Source: Glaciimonas sp.
GTDB lineage: Bacteria; Pseudomonadota; Gammaproteobacteria; Burkholderiales; Burkholderiaceae
Reading direction: 5' to 3'
Assembly: GCA_014377145.1 (NCBI GenBank)
Contig: JACMQE010000123.1
Span: 1-26,453 of the forward strand
DNA: 26,453 nucleotides
The notes under the pieces were generated by a model, which saw only the letters and a list, made by a program, of their open reading frames with translations, did not search any database and was not told the DNA's origin. This document shows, one piece after another, positions 16,622-26,265 of this stretch. How positions within the stretch are numbered: position 1 is the stretch's first letter; each line of letters opens with the position of its first letter. Position numbers and translations under genes: made by a program.

Positions 16622-17704
16622 TTATTCCGGAAGACTTAAACTAGCTATCGAACGTACCATTTGTGCCGCACACTGAAGCGCAGCCAACATACTGCCGTGA
16701 TCCGCCCTACCCAGCCCTGCTACCGCCAAATCGAGTGCAGTACCATGGTCGACAGAAGTACGGATGATCGGAAGCCCGAGCGTAATATTAATGCCATGAC
16801 CGAAACTGGCATATTTCAACACTGGCAGACCTTGATCGTGGTACATCGCCAGCACGCAATCTGCCTGATCAAGATATTTTTTCTGGAACAGGGTATCGGC
16901 GGGATAGGGTCCACTGACTAACATGCCTTTTGCCTTGGCAGCCTCTAATACTGGATTAATGATGTCGATTTCTTCATGACCAAGATAACCGCCCTCACCC
17001 GCATGCGGATTTAAGCCGGCTACCAAAATACGCGGCTGCGCGATACCAAATTTGGTGCGTAAATCGTGTTGCAGAATAGCTAGCGTGCGGTGAAGACTAT
17101 CTACATTAATGGCTGCAGCGACATCTTTCAACGCTAGATGCGTCGTTGCCAAAGCGACCCGCAAAGGTGGCGTGGTGCGATCTGTCGCCAGCATCATCAC
17201 CACTTGTGCAGTGCCAGTTTTTTCGGCCAGATATTCGGTATGACCGGTGAAATGAACACCCGCATCATTGATAGTACTTTTTTGAAGAGGCGCATTGACG
17301 ATGGCGTCAAAACTTTTTCTCAACGCACCTGAAATCGCAAGATCCAGCATTTTCAAAATAGCTCGGCTATTGCGTGGATCTAGTGTGCCTGGTTGCACTT
17401 GAACGCTAAAAGGACAATCAATTACAGCAATCTGGTCCGGCCCCAAGTTCGGCAAATCATCGTTGCAAAACGCGTGCTCGGACAAGGCAACCAATTTAAT
17501 TGCTGGATTGATCTCCGTAGCGATCATCACCAAAAATGCCGCATCCCCGATCAGGATGCTATTGATTTCAGCACGGAGTTCCCATGCCGCTTTGATCGAA
17601 ATCTCCGGTCCAATACCAGCCGGTTCGCCACATGTAATGGCAAGAATTGGACGATGCGCAAATGGGGTTGGGATAGCAGTACTGAAAAATTTCTGAGCGG
17701 TCAT
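16622..17704 (-). CDS. pdxA: 4-hydroxythreonine-4-phosphate dehydrogenase
   Basis: PdxA oxidises 4-phosphohydroxy-L-threonine with NAD(P) in the DXP-dependent route to vitamin B6. The 360-residue sequence carries the family landmarks: [17 protein letters not shown] near the start, [20 protein letters not shown] followed by [69 protein letters not shown] followed by [10 protein letters not shown], and [15 protein letters not shown]. The histidines in [14 protein letters not shown] and MYHDQGLP are the candidates for the three divalent-metal ligands. The first in-frame ATG (17704) leaves about 18 residues before the fold, slightly long. It sits 78 nt after surA and 92 nt before rsmA on the minus strand, the gene order seen in many Proteobacteria. 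Intact. Confidence 0.95.
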   Translation of the reverse strand: MTAQKFFSTAIPTPFAHRPILAITCGEPAGIGPEISIKAAWELRAEINSILIGDAAFLVMIATEINPAIKLVALSEHAFCNDDLPNLGPDQIAVIDCPFSVQVQPGTLDPRNSRAILKMLDLAISGALRKSFDAIVNAPLQKSTINDAGVHFTGHTEYLAEKTGTAQVVMMLATDRTTPPLRVALATTHLALKDVAAAINVDSLHRTLAILQHDLRTKFGIAQPRILVAGLNPHAGEGGYLGHEEIDIINPVLEAAKAKGMLVSGPYPADTLFQKKYLDQADCVLAMYHDQGLPVLKYASFGHGINITLGLPIIRTSVDHGTALDLAVAGLGRADHGSMLAALQCAAQMVRSIASLSLPE

Positions 17705-17782
17705 TACAGAGATTGTGTAGTCATAATGGCATTGCTAAATACCTCGCGGCCACCTGGCCATTGATCACGCGAGGTTAAACGA

Positions 17783-19288
17783 TCAATTATCGTCGGAACG
17801 GTATTCAACATAGGCACGGTCGCGCAACTCACGCAACCAATCATTAGTTGCGTCTTCTTGCTTGCGCTCACGAATTGTCTCACGTGCAGCAAGGCGTTTA
17901 CGGTCTGAAGAGATGGTATCGGTTTTACGTTCCAATACCTGAATCAGGTGATGGCCGAAGGGTGACTCAACCGGCTCGCTGATTTGTCCTGGTTTGAGTG
18001 CATCCATCGCACGTTGGAATTCAGGCACGGTATCGCCCGGATAAATCCAGCCGAGATCGCCGTCTTTAGAGGGTGACAGATCGTTTGAATACAATTTTGC
18101 GAGGCCTTCAAAGGTCGCCGTATGATTATCCAGACGTTCTTTTAATTCCAGCAAACGACGCTTGGCTTCGACAGCCGATACGGTTGGCATCACCTTGATC
18201 AAAATATGGCGTACATGTGTTTGTTCGACTGGTGCCGCAGCCGGCTTCTCCACATTCGCAACTGCACGCTTGTCATTGAGTTTAATAATGTGAAAACCGT
18301 TTTGGCTTTGCAAAATCGTCGATACTTGCCCTGGTTTTAACGATATCACCGCATCCAAAAACAGCTTTGGCAAACGATCTTGCTGACACCATCCCAGTTC
18401 ACCACCGGTCAGCGCGTCGGGCGCATCCGAATAGATCGCGGCGATTTTCCCAAAGTTTCCACCTGATTTCAGTTGTTGCATCGCTTGTTCAGCACGCTTG
18501 TGGTGCTCCGCAAACTGGGCTGGAGTAGCGTTTTCTGGGACGCGGATCAAAATTTTGGCCAGATTCACTTCTTGTTGCACTTGTTGGGTTTGCTTGTTAT
18601 TCGCTTCAGCAGTCAGGTAGTTATCGACTTCCGATTCGGTAATCTGAATTTTGTTGTCCACCTCACGCTCACGCAGGCGCTGCAACAAGATTTCTTTACG
18701 AATATCTTCCCGAAAAGTCGCATACGGAATCTGGTCATGATCCAGTTGCTTGCGGAAATCCGTTATCAATAATTTGTTTTGCTCTGCGATCCGTCTAATC
18801 GCAGTGTCTAGCATCTTATCGTCGACCGAAAGGCCAAATTCTTTCGCCGCTTGCACTTGCGCAAGTTCCAAAATCATTCTTTCCAACAATTGGTTTTGTA
18901 ATTCAGCTGTCGGTGGTGCCTCTACGCCCTGTACTTTCATGCGCTGAATAACATCACGAAGACGCTGTGCTAGTTCCTGACGGGTAATAACTTCGTTATT
19001 CACAACGGCCACAATCGCATCGATCGTCTGCAGGGTGGCCGCCGACCGCGTCGCCGTTTCAACGGTGGCTGGTGTTGCTGGGACAGTTAATGCTGTAGTT
19101 GGGGCAGCCAAAGTCGGAGGAATCGACCTGCTTCCCACCGGGGCTTGCGCCCAAACGTTGGGAACTGCTGTAAACAACATCGACGCAATCATCGCGGTAA
19201 GCGCGGACTTATTAACTACATCATCAGTGCGTTTAGCGAATTTACTGACAGATTTCTTGACTTTGCAAATAGTAAGGTGAGCATTCAT
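17783..19288 (-). CDS. surA: Periplasmic chaperone / peptidyl-prolyl isomerase SurA
   Basis: SurA escorts unfolded outer-membrane proteins across the periplasm to the BAM complex; LptD is one known client, which fits its neighbour. The 501-residue protein has a long N-terminal stretch, then a signal peptide near residues 26-48 (ALTAMIASMLFTAVPNVWAQ). A Pro/Thr/Ala-rich linker precedes the chaperone domain at about 85-215 (IDAIVAVVNNEVITRQELAQ). Two parvulin domains follow, at about 230-335 (EVNLAKILIRVPENATPAQF, GGELGWCQQDRLP) and about 345-450 (HVRHILIKVMPTVSA, DGDLGWIYPGDTVPEF). ATG 19288 has no clear SD; an internal Met, such as that at residue 33, could be the real start and would give a more usual signal peptide. 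It begins 40 nt after lptD, so co-transcription is likely. Confidence 0.94.
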   Translation of the reverse strand: MNAHLTICKVKKSVSKFAKRTDDVVNKSALTAMIASMLFTAVPNVWAQAPVGSRSIPPTLAAPTTALTVPATPATVETATRSAATLQTIDAIVAVVNNEVITRQELAQRLRDVIQRMKVQGVEAPPTAELQNQLLERMILELAQVQAAKEFGLSVDDKMLDTAIRRIAEQNKLLITDFRKQLDHDQIPYATFREDIRKEILLQRLREREVDNKIQITESEVDNYLTAEANNKQTQQVQQEVNLAKILIRVPENATPAQFAEHHKRAEQAMQQLKSGGNFGKIAAIYSDAPDALTGGELGWCQQDRLPKLFLDAVISLKPGQVSTILQSQNGFHIIKLNDKRAVANVEKPAAAPVEQTHVRHILIKVMPTVSAVEAKRRLLELKERLDNHTATFEGLAKLYSNDLSPSKDGDLGWIYPGDTVPEFQRAMDALKPGQISEPVESPFGHHLIQVLERKTDTISSDRKRLAARETIRERKQEDATNDWLRELRDRAYVEYRSDDN

Positions 19289-19328
19289 AGATAAATATGG
19301 CGATTCAATTATTGATGATGTTATCTGG

Positions 19329-21704
19329 TTAATTTATATTTTGATAACCCGGAATGCTGCTACGCAAAGCTTGCAACGGGTTAGAGCCAAGTTTTGTCAG
19401 TCCATTTAATTCAAGCTGGAAAAATAAAGCCGAAATAGCCTTTGCCGTAGAGGTTGGGGTCTGCTGTGCGACTACGCGGAAAACCCAACAATCAGCTTTA
19501 TACTCTAAGCCGAGCAAACCTTTAGCAACTTTTCGGTCTTGTAACGAATAGTTAATGCGGCCCACGCCATACCAACGCTTGACAATCGGCCATTGGGCGG
19601 ACAAATCAACCTGCTTTAGTATTTCGTTATTGTTCAGGACCACGGTACTCGGCGTGCGGTCTAGACGATATGACAGATTAAACACTTGTTTAGGTGCCGG
19701 CTGCCAGCGGACACTGTAATCGGCACGCACTAGTTGGCTCTTACTTTGACTGTACTGAATGTTACTGTCGGTACCAACAGTTCGCGACAGTTGACCGCCA
19801 GCTGCCAGTAACAAGTCGGAACGGCTTTTAACAACACTACTATCCAACGACAATATTGGCGGCGTGAAATAAAAGCGCTGACCAATTACCAGACGCAAAC
19901 GCTCGATCCCACTTTCTTCAATAAAGCGCAAGGTAACCGCTGTTGTTAACTGATTTGCATCACTGATACGATCATGTCCGGCAAAACTGTTTTCGGTAAA
20001 AATCTGCGCGAAGTTGAAATCGGATACACCAGTTTCGAACAGCGGATAATTGTTCTGATCTTTATGAGGCGTGCGCACGTAAAAGAAGCGTGGTTCCAAG
20101 GTTTGCGTCAATGCATTGCCAAACAATTTTGCGTTGCGCTCAAAGATCAGGCCAGCATCCAGCGAGAATGTCGGTAAGGCGCGACTGAAACTTTTAGCTG
20201 ACCCCGGCACCACATTCGTCAAGCTGTAAGAGGTGACATCGAATTGCAGTTTTGGGGTTAAAAAATAACTCGCACCGATAATTGGATAGGAAATCTGCGG
20301 ATTGATATATATACGGTCGCCTTCTCCGGGTAATTGCACACTAATAGGAACATCGTAAGTACTATTTTTGAAACGGGTATATTGTGCATTCATCGCCCAA
20401 TCGAAGCCGCCGACATCCTGACGCGTCACGATATAAGTTACCTGCGGTAAGCGATCATACGGGCGACTAATCAACGGACTACTATTGGCATCGAAATCTT
20501 GCAGCACCTGATAACGTGATGCCAGCGCAGTCACGCTGCCGTAGGCTCCGTCATAGGTCAGGTCTAGCTCACGATTCAATAAACGTTGTGCACTTTGTGT
20601 AGTCGACCGAGAAAAATCATCAGGATATTTATTATCGGAGGCGTAATTGACATTCCAGGACATCCCGAAACCACTTCCAAGAATTTGAGTATGGGTCGAT
20701 TCAATGGCATATTGATTGGACTTGGTCAACGCATCATCAGGCAGATATTCAAGCCGGGTGACGCCATTGTAGTCGTCGCCTAAGTAACGCCCTTCGGCCC
20801 CTAACTGCAACCCACGTCGTGTAATCACATTCGGTGTCAGTGTCAGGTCACGATTAGGTGCAATATTAAAATAATACGGCACGCTAAATTCAAAACCACC
20901 CTTGCTGGTAGCACCAATCGTCGGCGGCAAGAAGCCCGACTGGCGATCACCTGAAAGTGGGAATGACATATTGGGTGAAGCAAGGATGGGGACGCTCTTA
21001 AAATACAGTACACCCTTGCGGGCAACACCCTCATCAATCCCGGTATCGATATCTATTATGCTGGACTTGATATACCATTCAGGCTTCGTACCGGGACAAG
21101 TCGTATATGTACCGGCTATCGCTTTGGCATGATCTTCATCTTCGAAATCATAGCGTTCGGCAACGCCATGACCACCATTTATCCCAAACTTATAGGTCGG
21201 CTTAGTCAAAAATCCTGCACCCGAATCCATATTAAGCTGGAGATCGTTACCGGTATATTGGCTGCCGTAACGATTCATACGGATGCAGCCGTGCGCCTCG
21301 ACTTCGTTTTCGATAATCCGATAAGTTGCTTTATCAGCTTTAACTTCCGTCTGTCCCCTTGTCAATTCAACATTATTATCGAGCTTAAGTACCTGATCTG
21401 GACGCCCCGTCATTTGTTCGGCCTTAACAGTCGTCGGCAAATTACTTTCGTCGACGCGCGGTGGTCTGGCATTCATATTCTGTCCCAGCACCATCGGCGA
21501 CGTAAATACAGGACCTGTCGCAGCCAGCACTGAAGCAATCAGCCAGGCGAGACGCCGCATGCGTGGCAACTGTATTTTTAGCAATTGACGTGCTGGCAAG
21601 GCTAAACATCCGTGTAAATGAACGGGCGGGCGAACCAGCAGCAATGATTGCGAAGGCCACTGTAAAGAAGGGAGTACTGATAAAAACCATGTCAAGAAAT
21701 GCAT
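19329..21704 (-). CDS. lptD: LPS-assembly protein LptD
   Basis: LptD is the outer-membrane beta-barrel that, with LptE, inserts LPS in the outer leaflet. The 791 residues fit the family. A hydrophobic signal segment, RRLAWLIASVLAATGPVFTS, lies near residues 50-70. The N-terminal OstA-like domain covers about 90-210 (DQVLKLDNNVELTRGQTEVK, ADKATYRIIENEVEAHGCIR). The barrel domain begins in the region of PNMSFPLSGDRQSGFLPPTI and FEFSVPYYFNIAPNRDLTLT and extends to the C-terminus. Cysteines in EAHGCIR, TTCPGTKPEW and YKADCWVFRV are candidates for the structural disulphides. The start is uncertain: ATG 21704 leaves about 48 residues before the signal core, and ATG 21560 (MRRLAWLI) would give a normal signal peptide. 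A TATAAT on the minus strand at 21748-21753 fits a transcript start just upstream of 21704. First gene of the minus-strand run. Confidence 0.94.
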   Translation of the reverse strand: MHFLTWFLSVLPSLQWPSQSLLLVRPPVHLHGCLALPARQLLKIQLPRMRRLAWLIASVLAATGPVFTSPMVLGQNMNARPPRVDESNLPTTVKAEQMTGRPDQVLKLDNNVELTRGQTEVKADKATYRIIENEVEAHGCIRMNRYGSQYTGNDLQLNMDSGAGFLTKPTYKFGINGGHGVAERYDFEDEDHAKAIAGTYTTCPGTKPEWYIKSSIIDIDTGIDEGVARKGVLYFKSVPILASPNMSFPLSGDRQSGFLPPTIGATSKGGFEFSVPYYFNIAPNRDLTLTPNVITRRGLQLGAEGRYLGDDYNGVTRLEYLPDDALTKSNQYAIESTHTQILGSGFGMSWNVNYASDNKYPDDFSRSTTQSAQRLLNRELDLTYDGAYGSVTALASRYQVLQDFDANSSPLISRPYDRLPQVTYIVTRQDVGGFDWAMNAQYTRFKNSTYDVPISVQLPGEGDRIYINPQISYPIIGASYFLTPKLQFDVTSYSLTNVVPGSAKSFSRALPTFSLDAGLIFERNAKLFGNALTQTLEPRFFYVRTPHKDQNNYPLFETGVSDFNFAQIFTENSFAGHDRISDANQLTTAVTLRFIEESGIERLRLVIGQRFYFTPPILSLDSSVVKSRSDLLLAAGGQLSRTVGTDSNIQYSQSKSQLVRADYSVRWQPAPKQVFNLSYRLDRTPSTVVLNNNEILKQVDLSAQWPIVKRWYGVGRINYSLQDRKVAKGLLGLEYKADCWVFRVVAQQTPTSTAKAISALFFQLELNGLTKLGSNPLQALRSSIPGYQNIN

Positions 21705-21747
21705 TGAGCAAACACCATCACAGGCGATTTTTTAAAATTAATCCCTT

Positions 21748-21753
21748 ATTATA
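21748..21753 (-). promoter_or_regulatory. Candidate lptD operon -10 box
   Basis: Perfect TATAAT on the minus strand in the divergent lptD-amgK gap, about 44 nt from the lptD ATG at 21704. The -35 hexamer at 17 nt is poor (TGATTG). Confidence 0.45.
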
Positions 21754-21768
21754 GGGGAACTCACTACC

Positions 21769-21774
21769 TACAAT
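21769..21774 (+). promoter_or_regulatory. Candidate amgK -10 box
   Basis: TACAAT lies 20 nt before the amgK ATG. If used, the leader would be only about 13 nt long. It lies within 25 nt of the divergent lptD -10, so the two promoters would overlap. Confidence 0.35.
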
Positions 21775-21793
21775 CATATTCCTGGACTGCTTA

Positions 21794-22906
21794 ATGACAT
21801 CGTCTCACATATCATCACCATTACCGCCTGAGTTGTCGGCTAAATTCTCGCCTCAGGGCGCGCCCTTCGTATCCTCTACTAAACCTGATCCGCGTCTGAC
21901 CGCCATACTCGCATGGCTATCTACGCTGAAAAGCCACCCAACCATTGCAGCGTCTATCCGTCCTGCCTCCGCAGATGCTAGTTTCAGGCGTTATTTTCGT
22001 ATTGATGTGGACGGCAAATATACCGCTGATGGCGAAACCCTTATCGTGATGGATGCGCCCCAACCACAAGAAGATGTACGTCCATTTATTGCTATCGCTA
22101 GTGTATTTAGCGATGCTGGCATGTCAACACCGAAAATTCTAGCGCAGGACGTGAGACAAGGTTTTTTGCTTTTATCCGACCTTGGACCGACAACCTATTT
22201 GCAAGAACTCAACGATGACAATGCCAATGTCCTGTATCTGGATGCCATTGATGCCCTGGTCAACATGCAAACGCATAGCAAACCGGATTTACTGCCAGAA
22301 TACGATCGTGCCTTTTTATTGGAAGAATTGCAGATATTTACCGAGTGGTACATCGGTAAATATCTAAATGTTACGTTGAGTGCCGAACAATCCGCCAGCC
22401 TCGATACCGTCTTCACGGCAATCCTCGCCAACAATATGGCGCAGCCACAAGTGTATGTGCATCGTAATTATCATTCGCGTAACCTGATGACGTTGCCGAG
22501 TGGCAATCCCGGCGTACTCGATTTTCAGGATGCACTTTACGGACCGATCACCTACGACCTTGCATCGCTGCTGTGCGATGTCTATCGCTCTTGGGACGAG
22601 GCACAAGTGCTGGATTGGGTAATTCGCTACTGGGAACGGGCTAAGCGCGTCGGTCTGCCCGTGGCCCCAGACATCGATACTTTCTATCGCGATTTTGAAT
22701 ACATGGGTCTGCAACAGCATCTGAAAATTTTAGGCTTATTTGCACGCTTAAATTATCGCGATGGTAAAGATGCATACATGCAAGATTTGCCGCAAATAAT
22801 GGATTACGTGCGCAAAACAGCGCTACGCTATCGCGAACTCATTCCACTGGTGCGTCTGCTAGACATGCTTGAAAAAATACCGCAACAGATTGGCTACACG
22901 TTTTAG
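21794..22906 (+). CDS. amgK: N-acetylmuramate/N-acetylglucosamine 1-kinase (AmgK), catalytic Asp replaced
   Basis: AmgK phosphorylates the anomeric carbon of recycled MurNAc or GlcNAc; with MurU it feeds UDP-MurNAc back to peptidoglycan synthesis. The 370 residues show the COG3178 aminoglycoside-phosphotransferase-like fold: PASADASFRRYFRI (about 57-70), LIVMDAPQPQEDVRPF, FLLLSDLG (hinge), EWYIGKYL, and the metal-binding VLDFQDALYGPITYDLASLL (Asp243 and Asp246 region). The catalytic loop is normally HRDYHSRNLM; here it reads HRNYHSRNLM, Asn225, codon AAT at 22466-22468. One G-to-A change explains it. Family knowledge says this Asp is the catalytic base, so activity may be lost or reduced. The N-terminus is some 30 residues longer than typical, and no SD is visible at ATG 21794. 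murU follows 59 nt later. Confidence 0.87.
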   Translation: MTSSHISSPLPPELSAKFSPQGAPFVSSTKPDPRLTAILAWLSTLKSHPTIAASIRPASADASFRRYFRIDVDGKYTADGETLIVMDAPQPQEDVRPFIAIASVFSDAGMSTPKILAQDVRQGFLLLSDLGPTTYLQELNDDNANVLYLDAIDALVNMQTHSKPDLLPEYDRAFLLEELQIFTEWYIGKYLNVTLSAEQSASLDTVFTAILANNMAQPQVYVHRNYHSRNLMTLPSGNPGVLDFQDALYGPITYDLASLLCDVYRSWDEAQVLDWVIRYWERAKRVGLPVAPDIDTFYRDFEYMGLQQHLKILGLFARLNYRDGKDAYMQDLPQIMDYVRKTALRYRELIPLVRLLDMLEKIPQQIGYTF

Positions 22907-22965
22907 AGACGTTGCTCGACATTATTGTTGATAATATTTACGCCTAACCAAGCACACTGAACGCT

Positions 22966-23667
22966 ATGAAAGCAATAATTTTTGCCGCCGGTCGCGGCGA
23001 GCGCATGCGCCCGCTGACCGATACCATCCCCAAGCCTTTGCTAAAAGTGCGCGGTCGTCCCCTGGTCGTCTGGCATATCCTTAATCTGGTACGCGCTGGA
23101 ATCACGGATATTATTATTAACCACGCGCATCTGGGCCAATTGATCGAAGACACACTCGGCGATGGCAGCAAATTCGGTGCCAAAATTATCTACTCTGCCA
23201 AAGACATCGCTTTAGAAACCGCTAGCGGGATTGCCAAAGTCCGCCATTTTCTGGGTAATGCCCCATTTCTTACAATCTCAGCCGATATTTACTGCCCCCA
23301 CTTCAATTTCGAGCAAGTTAAAACCACTCTAGAAGATAACGATGTCTGGGGTATGCCCCATCCGCTTGAGATGCGTGACGTGGCTTGGCTGTATCTGGTC
23401 AAAAATCCGGCGCATCATCCAAAAGGCGACTTTGCCGTGCATAGCTTTTCCGTCTCTAACGAAGGCGAACCACGCTACACCTATTCCGGCGTTGGCGTCT
23501 TCCGCCCGATAATGTTCGATGCCATTGCATCAGGCGATTTTAGAAAACTAGGCCCAATAATGCGCGAATATGTCAGCCTTGGTCAGGTTGGCGGCGAGGT
23601 ATATCATGGTGACTGGACAGACGTTGGCAATATCAAACGTCTAGAACAATTAAATGCCACGATGTAA
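22966..23667 (+). CDS. murU: N-acetylmuramate 1-phosphate uridylyltransferase (MurU)
   Basis: MurU converts MurNAc-1-phosphate and UTP to UDP-MurNAc in the cytosol, the step after AmgK. The 233-residue sugar-nucleotidyltransferase opens KAIIFAAGRGERMRPLTDTI followed by PKPLLKVRGRPLVVWHI, the full nucleotide-binding signature. IINHAHLGQLIEDTLGDG, YSGVGVFRP and HGDWTDVGN follow; the Asp in WTDVGN and the Asp in SADIYC are the likely metal ligands. Two conserved spots differ from what I recall of the family: ETASGIAKV instead of ETAGGI, and ISADIY instead of VNGD. They may be tolerated, but with the Asn225 change in amgK they raise the question whether the recycling branch is still under selection. 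It may also accept other sugar phosphates; specificity is inferred from pairing with amgK. Confidence 0.86.
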   Translation: MKAIIFAAGRGERMRPLTDTIPKPLLKVRGRPLVVWHILNLVRAGITDIIINHAHLGQLIEDTLGDGSKFGAKIIYSAKDIALETASGIAKVRHFLGNAPFLTISADIYCPHFNFEQVKTTLEDNDVWGMPHPLEMRDVAWLYLVKNPAHHPKGDFAVHSFSVSNEGEPRYTYSGVGVFRPIMFDAIASGDFRKLGPIMREYVSLGQVGGEVYHGDWTDVGNIKRLEQLNATM

Positions 23668-23764
23668 CGCAGGGACCAGAAACTACCTGACCAAAGCGCA
23701 CGCATCACGGCCACTAATTTACATTAATCAGCATAATCGATACTAATCGACATTTAAGGATGCA

Positions 23765-25105
23765 ATGAAACCGTACTCCACAAGACGCGCCCAGCTAATC
23801 ACCCTGATGCAGGGCAAAGGTGGCGGCGTAGCCATCATCCCGACAGCACCGGAAGTCATGCGCAACCGCGATGCCGATTACCCCTACCGCCACGACAGCT
23901 ATTTTTATTATTTGTCCGGTTTTACAGAGCCAGAGGCGGTCGTGGTGCTGGTCGCGGGAGAAAAACTGCAGACCATTCTGTTTTGCCGTGAAAAAAGTCT
24001 AGAGCGAGAAATCTGGGACGGCTATCGTTACGGTCCCGAAGCCGCCCGCGAAAAATTTGGTTTTGACGCCGCGTTCCCGATCGATGCGATGGCAACCGAA
24101 ATACCGAAATTATTAGCAGATACGCCCTCTATCTTTTACGCCTTTGACCATCAAAACGCATACGACGAAAAATTACAAGGCTGGCTAGGCAGCGTCCGCA
24201 CCATGGGTCGCGCTGGCGTCGTCGCGCCGTCCGCAATATACAATGTTCAGGTATTGCTGGATGAAATGCGCCTATTTAAAGATGCTGACGAAGTCGCATT
24301 AATGCGGCGCGCAGGCAGGATCTCCGCCGAAGCCCATTGCCGCGCTATGCGACTAGCCCGCCCCGGCTTGCACGAGTACGCACTAGAAGCAGAACTGCTG
24401 CATGAATTCCGCCATCAAGGTTCGCAGTACCCTGCCTATGGATCGATTGTTGCCACTGGCGCCAACGCATGCGTATTGCATTACCGCGGCAGCGATGCGG
24501 TCCTGAAAGAAGGCGATTTAGTTCTCATCGATGCTGGCTGCGAACTGGATAGTTATGCCGCCGACGTCACCCGTACCTTTCCTGCCAACGGCGTCTTCTC
24601 CGGCCCGCAAAAAGAACTCTACGAAATCGTCTTGGCATCTCAAAACGCAGCCATCGAAGTCACCCGTCCCGGCAAACACTTCATGGATGGCCACGATGCA
24701 GCAGTCCGTGTGCTAGCCCAAGGAATGCTGGATACCGGCCTACTTAACAAAGACAAAGTCGGCACACTGGAAGACGTGATTGCGAATGGCGATTTCAGGC
24801 AGTTTTATATGCATCGGACCAGCCATTGGCTCGGTATGGATGTCCACGATGTAGGCGAATATCGCGATTTGCATGCATCCATTATCGAAGGCGAACCGAA
24901 ACCCTGGCGCGGCCTGCAACCGGACATGGTAACGACTATCGAGCCTGGCATCTACGTACGACCAGCCGAGGGTGTGCCAGAAAAATACTGGCATATCGGC
25001 ATCCGGATTGAAGACGATGCATTAGTCACAGAAACCGGTTGCGAAATCATGACCACAGGCGCACCGCGCAGCGTTGCGGATATCGAAGCGCTAATGCGAA
25101 AATGA
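23765..25105 (+). CDS. pepP: Xaa-Pro aminopeptidase
   Basis: PepP removes an N-terminal residue when the next one is proline, in the cytosol. The 446 residues match E. coli PepP in size. The N-terminal AMP_N domain covers about 1-140 (RRAQLITLMQGKGGGVAII, NRDADYPYRHDSYFYYLSGF, PEAVVVLV). The pita-bread metallopeptidase domain has the five metal ligands in order: Asp and Asp in LIDAGCELDSYAADVTRTFP, His in HRTSHWLGMDVHDVGEY, Glu in TIEPGIYV, and Glu in GIRIEDDALVT. Substrate-side residues are in HYRGSDAVL. ATG 23765 has a good SD (AAGGA, 5 nt spacing). It begins 97 nt after murU and overlaps ubiH by 4 nt (ATGA), as in the pepP-ubiH arrangement of many Proteobacteria. Intact. Confidence 0.96.
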   Translation: MKPYSTRRAQLITLMQGKGGGVAIIPTAPEVMRNRDADYPYRHDSYFYYLSGFTEPEAVVVLVAGEKLQTILFCREKSLEREIWDGYRYGPEAAREKFGFDAAFPIDAMATEIPKLLADTPSIFYAFDHQNAYDEKLQGWLGSVRTMGRAGVVAPSAIYNVQVLLDEMRLFKDADEVALMRRAGRISAEAHCRAMRLARPGLHEYALEAELLHEFRHQGSQYPAYGSIVATGANACVLHYRGSDAVLKEGDLVLIDAGCELDSYAADVTRTFPANGVFSGPQKELYEIVLASQNAAIEVTRPGKHFMDGHDAAVRVLAQGMLDTGLLNKDKVGTLEDVIANGDFRQFYMHRTSHWLGMDVHDVGEYRDLHASIIEGEPKPWRGLQPDMVTTIEPGIYVRPAEGVPEKYWHIGIRIEDDALVTETGCEIMTTGAPRSVADIEALMRK

Positions 25106-26265
25106 CCGAGGCACCCTCAGCTCCCATCGATTCTATTCCCGTCGACATCGCTATTTGCGGTGCCGGACCGGTTGGCATCACGCTGGCTGCATTATTGGTC
25201 AAGCGCGGCATCGCGCCAGCGCGCATTGCGCTGATCGACGGAAAAACGATCGATAAAACAAGCCTCGATCCGCGCACAATTGCGCTTTCGTATGGCAGTC
25301 GACAAACGCTGGAAGATGTCGGCGCATGGCCGTTATCGGTGACCACTATCCATCAAATTCACGTTTCACGTCGTGGACATTTCGGTAGGGCGTTGATTGA
25401 ACGAGATGAATACCAACTACCGGCACTAGGTTATGTCAGTCGTTATGGCAGTTTGATTACAACGCTGGCAGCATTACCGAAATTGGATGGCATCACGCTA
25501 TTGCGTCCGGTTCAGGTCAGCGCCAGCATTGAACAAGATGATGGTGTTGTGCTACATTTATCCGATGGTCGTACCCTGTTTAGCAAAGTTCTGGTAGAAG
25601 CAGAAGGTGGTCTGTTTGCTGAGCAAACTGGCAAAGCGCTACAACGCGATTACGATCAATGCGCCATTGTTGCCCATGTGCATGTGAGCGCGCCGATTGC
25701 GCATCGGGCGTTTGAACGTTTCACTGATCAAGGACCGCTAGCTTTGTTGCCACAGGATGATGGCTATGCGCTGGTTTGGTGCGTACGCCCGAATACTGGT
25801 GCGCGGTTATTGGGATTGGATGAAGTGCCGTTCCTGCAAGCGCTGGAAGAGGCGTTCGGTGGTCGAGTTGGCCGATTCATTCGGGTCTCGCCGCGGAATA
25901 GCTTTCCACTGGGACTTAATGCGCATTTTTCTACTTCTGCACGTACCGTTGCTATCGGGAATGCTGCACAGACGCTGCATCCGGTGGCTGGACAGGGTCT
26001 TAATCTTGGTTTGCGGGATGCCGTTGTATTAGCTCGCTTGTTAGCGCAAAACTTGTCTCCGGCGACGCTAACAACATTTGCAGTGATGAGGAAAACCGAT
26101 CGCAGTATGACGATTCGCATGACAGATTTGATGGCGCGGGTTTTTGCCAGCGCGCCGGATGGCGCAATCTCACAAACGTTACTTGGGTTGTCGTTAGGGC
26201 TCGTGGATGCGATTAAACCAGCGAAAAACTTTTTGGCTGAGCAGATGATGTTTGGGCGGCGTTAA
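25102..26265 (+). CDS. ubiH: UbiH/VisC-type FAD-dependent ubiquinone biosynthesis hydroxylase
   Basis: This is a flavin monooxygenase of the UbiH/UbiF/VisC family that hydroxylates the ubiquinone precursor ring at the membrane. The 387 residues carry the N-terminal FAD motif IAICGAGPVGITLAALLVKR, the family signature LDPRTIALSYGSRQTLEDVG, and the second FAD motif VAIGNAAQTLHPVAGQGLNL followed by GLRDAVVLA. UbiH proper is favoured by the R(T)IALSYGS and GNAAQTLHP wording, but VisC/UbiI cannot be ruled out. ATG 25102 overlaps the pepP stop (ATGA) and is preferred; the frame is open further upstream inside pepP without a good start. The last 71 nt of the gene form part of the left arm of the terminal inverted repeat, so its 3' end exists twice in this window, once inverted. 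Confidence 0.9.
   Translation: MTEAPSAPIDSIPVDIAICGAGPVGITLAALLVKRGIAPARIALIDGKTIDKTSLDPRTIALSYGSRQTLEDVGAWPLSVTTIHQIHVSRRGHFGRALIERDEYQLPALGYVSRYGSLITTLAALPKLDGITLLRPVQVSASIEQDDGVVLHLSDGRTLFSKVLVEAEGGLFAEQTGKALQRDYDQCAIVAHVHVSAPIAHRAFERFTDQGPLALLPQDDGYALVWCVRPNTGARLLGLDEVPFLQALEEAFGGRVGRFIRVSPRNSFPLGLNAHFSTSARTVAIGNAAQTLHPVAGQGLNLGLRDAVVLARLLAQNLSPATLTTFAVMRKTDRSMTIRMTDLMARVFASAPDGAISQTLLGLSLGLVDAIKPAKNFLAEQMMFGRR

Noticed and set aside
21442..21711. Alternative minus-strand frame at the lptD 5' end
   Set aside because: The lptD frame carries a signal peptide and OstA domain; this one has neither.
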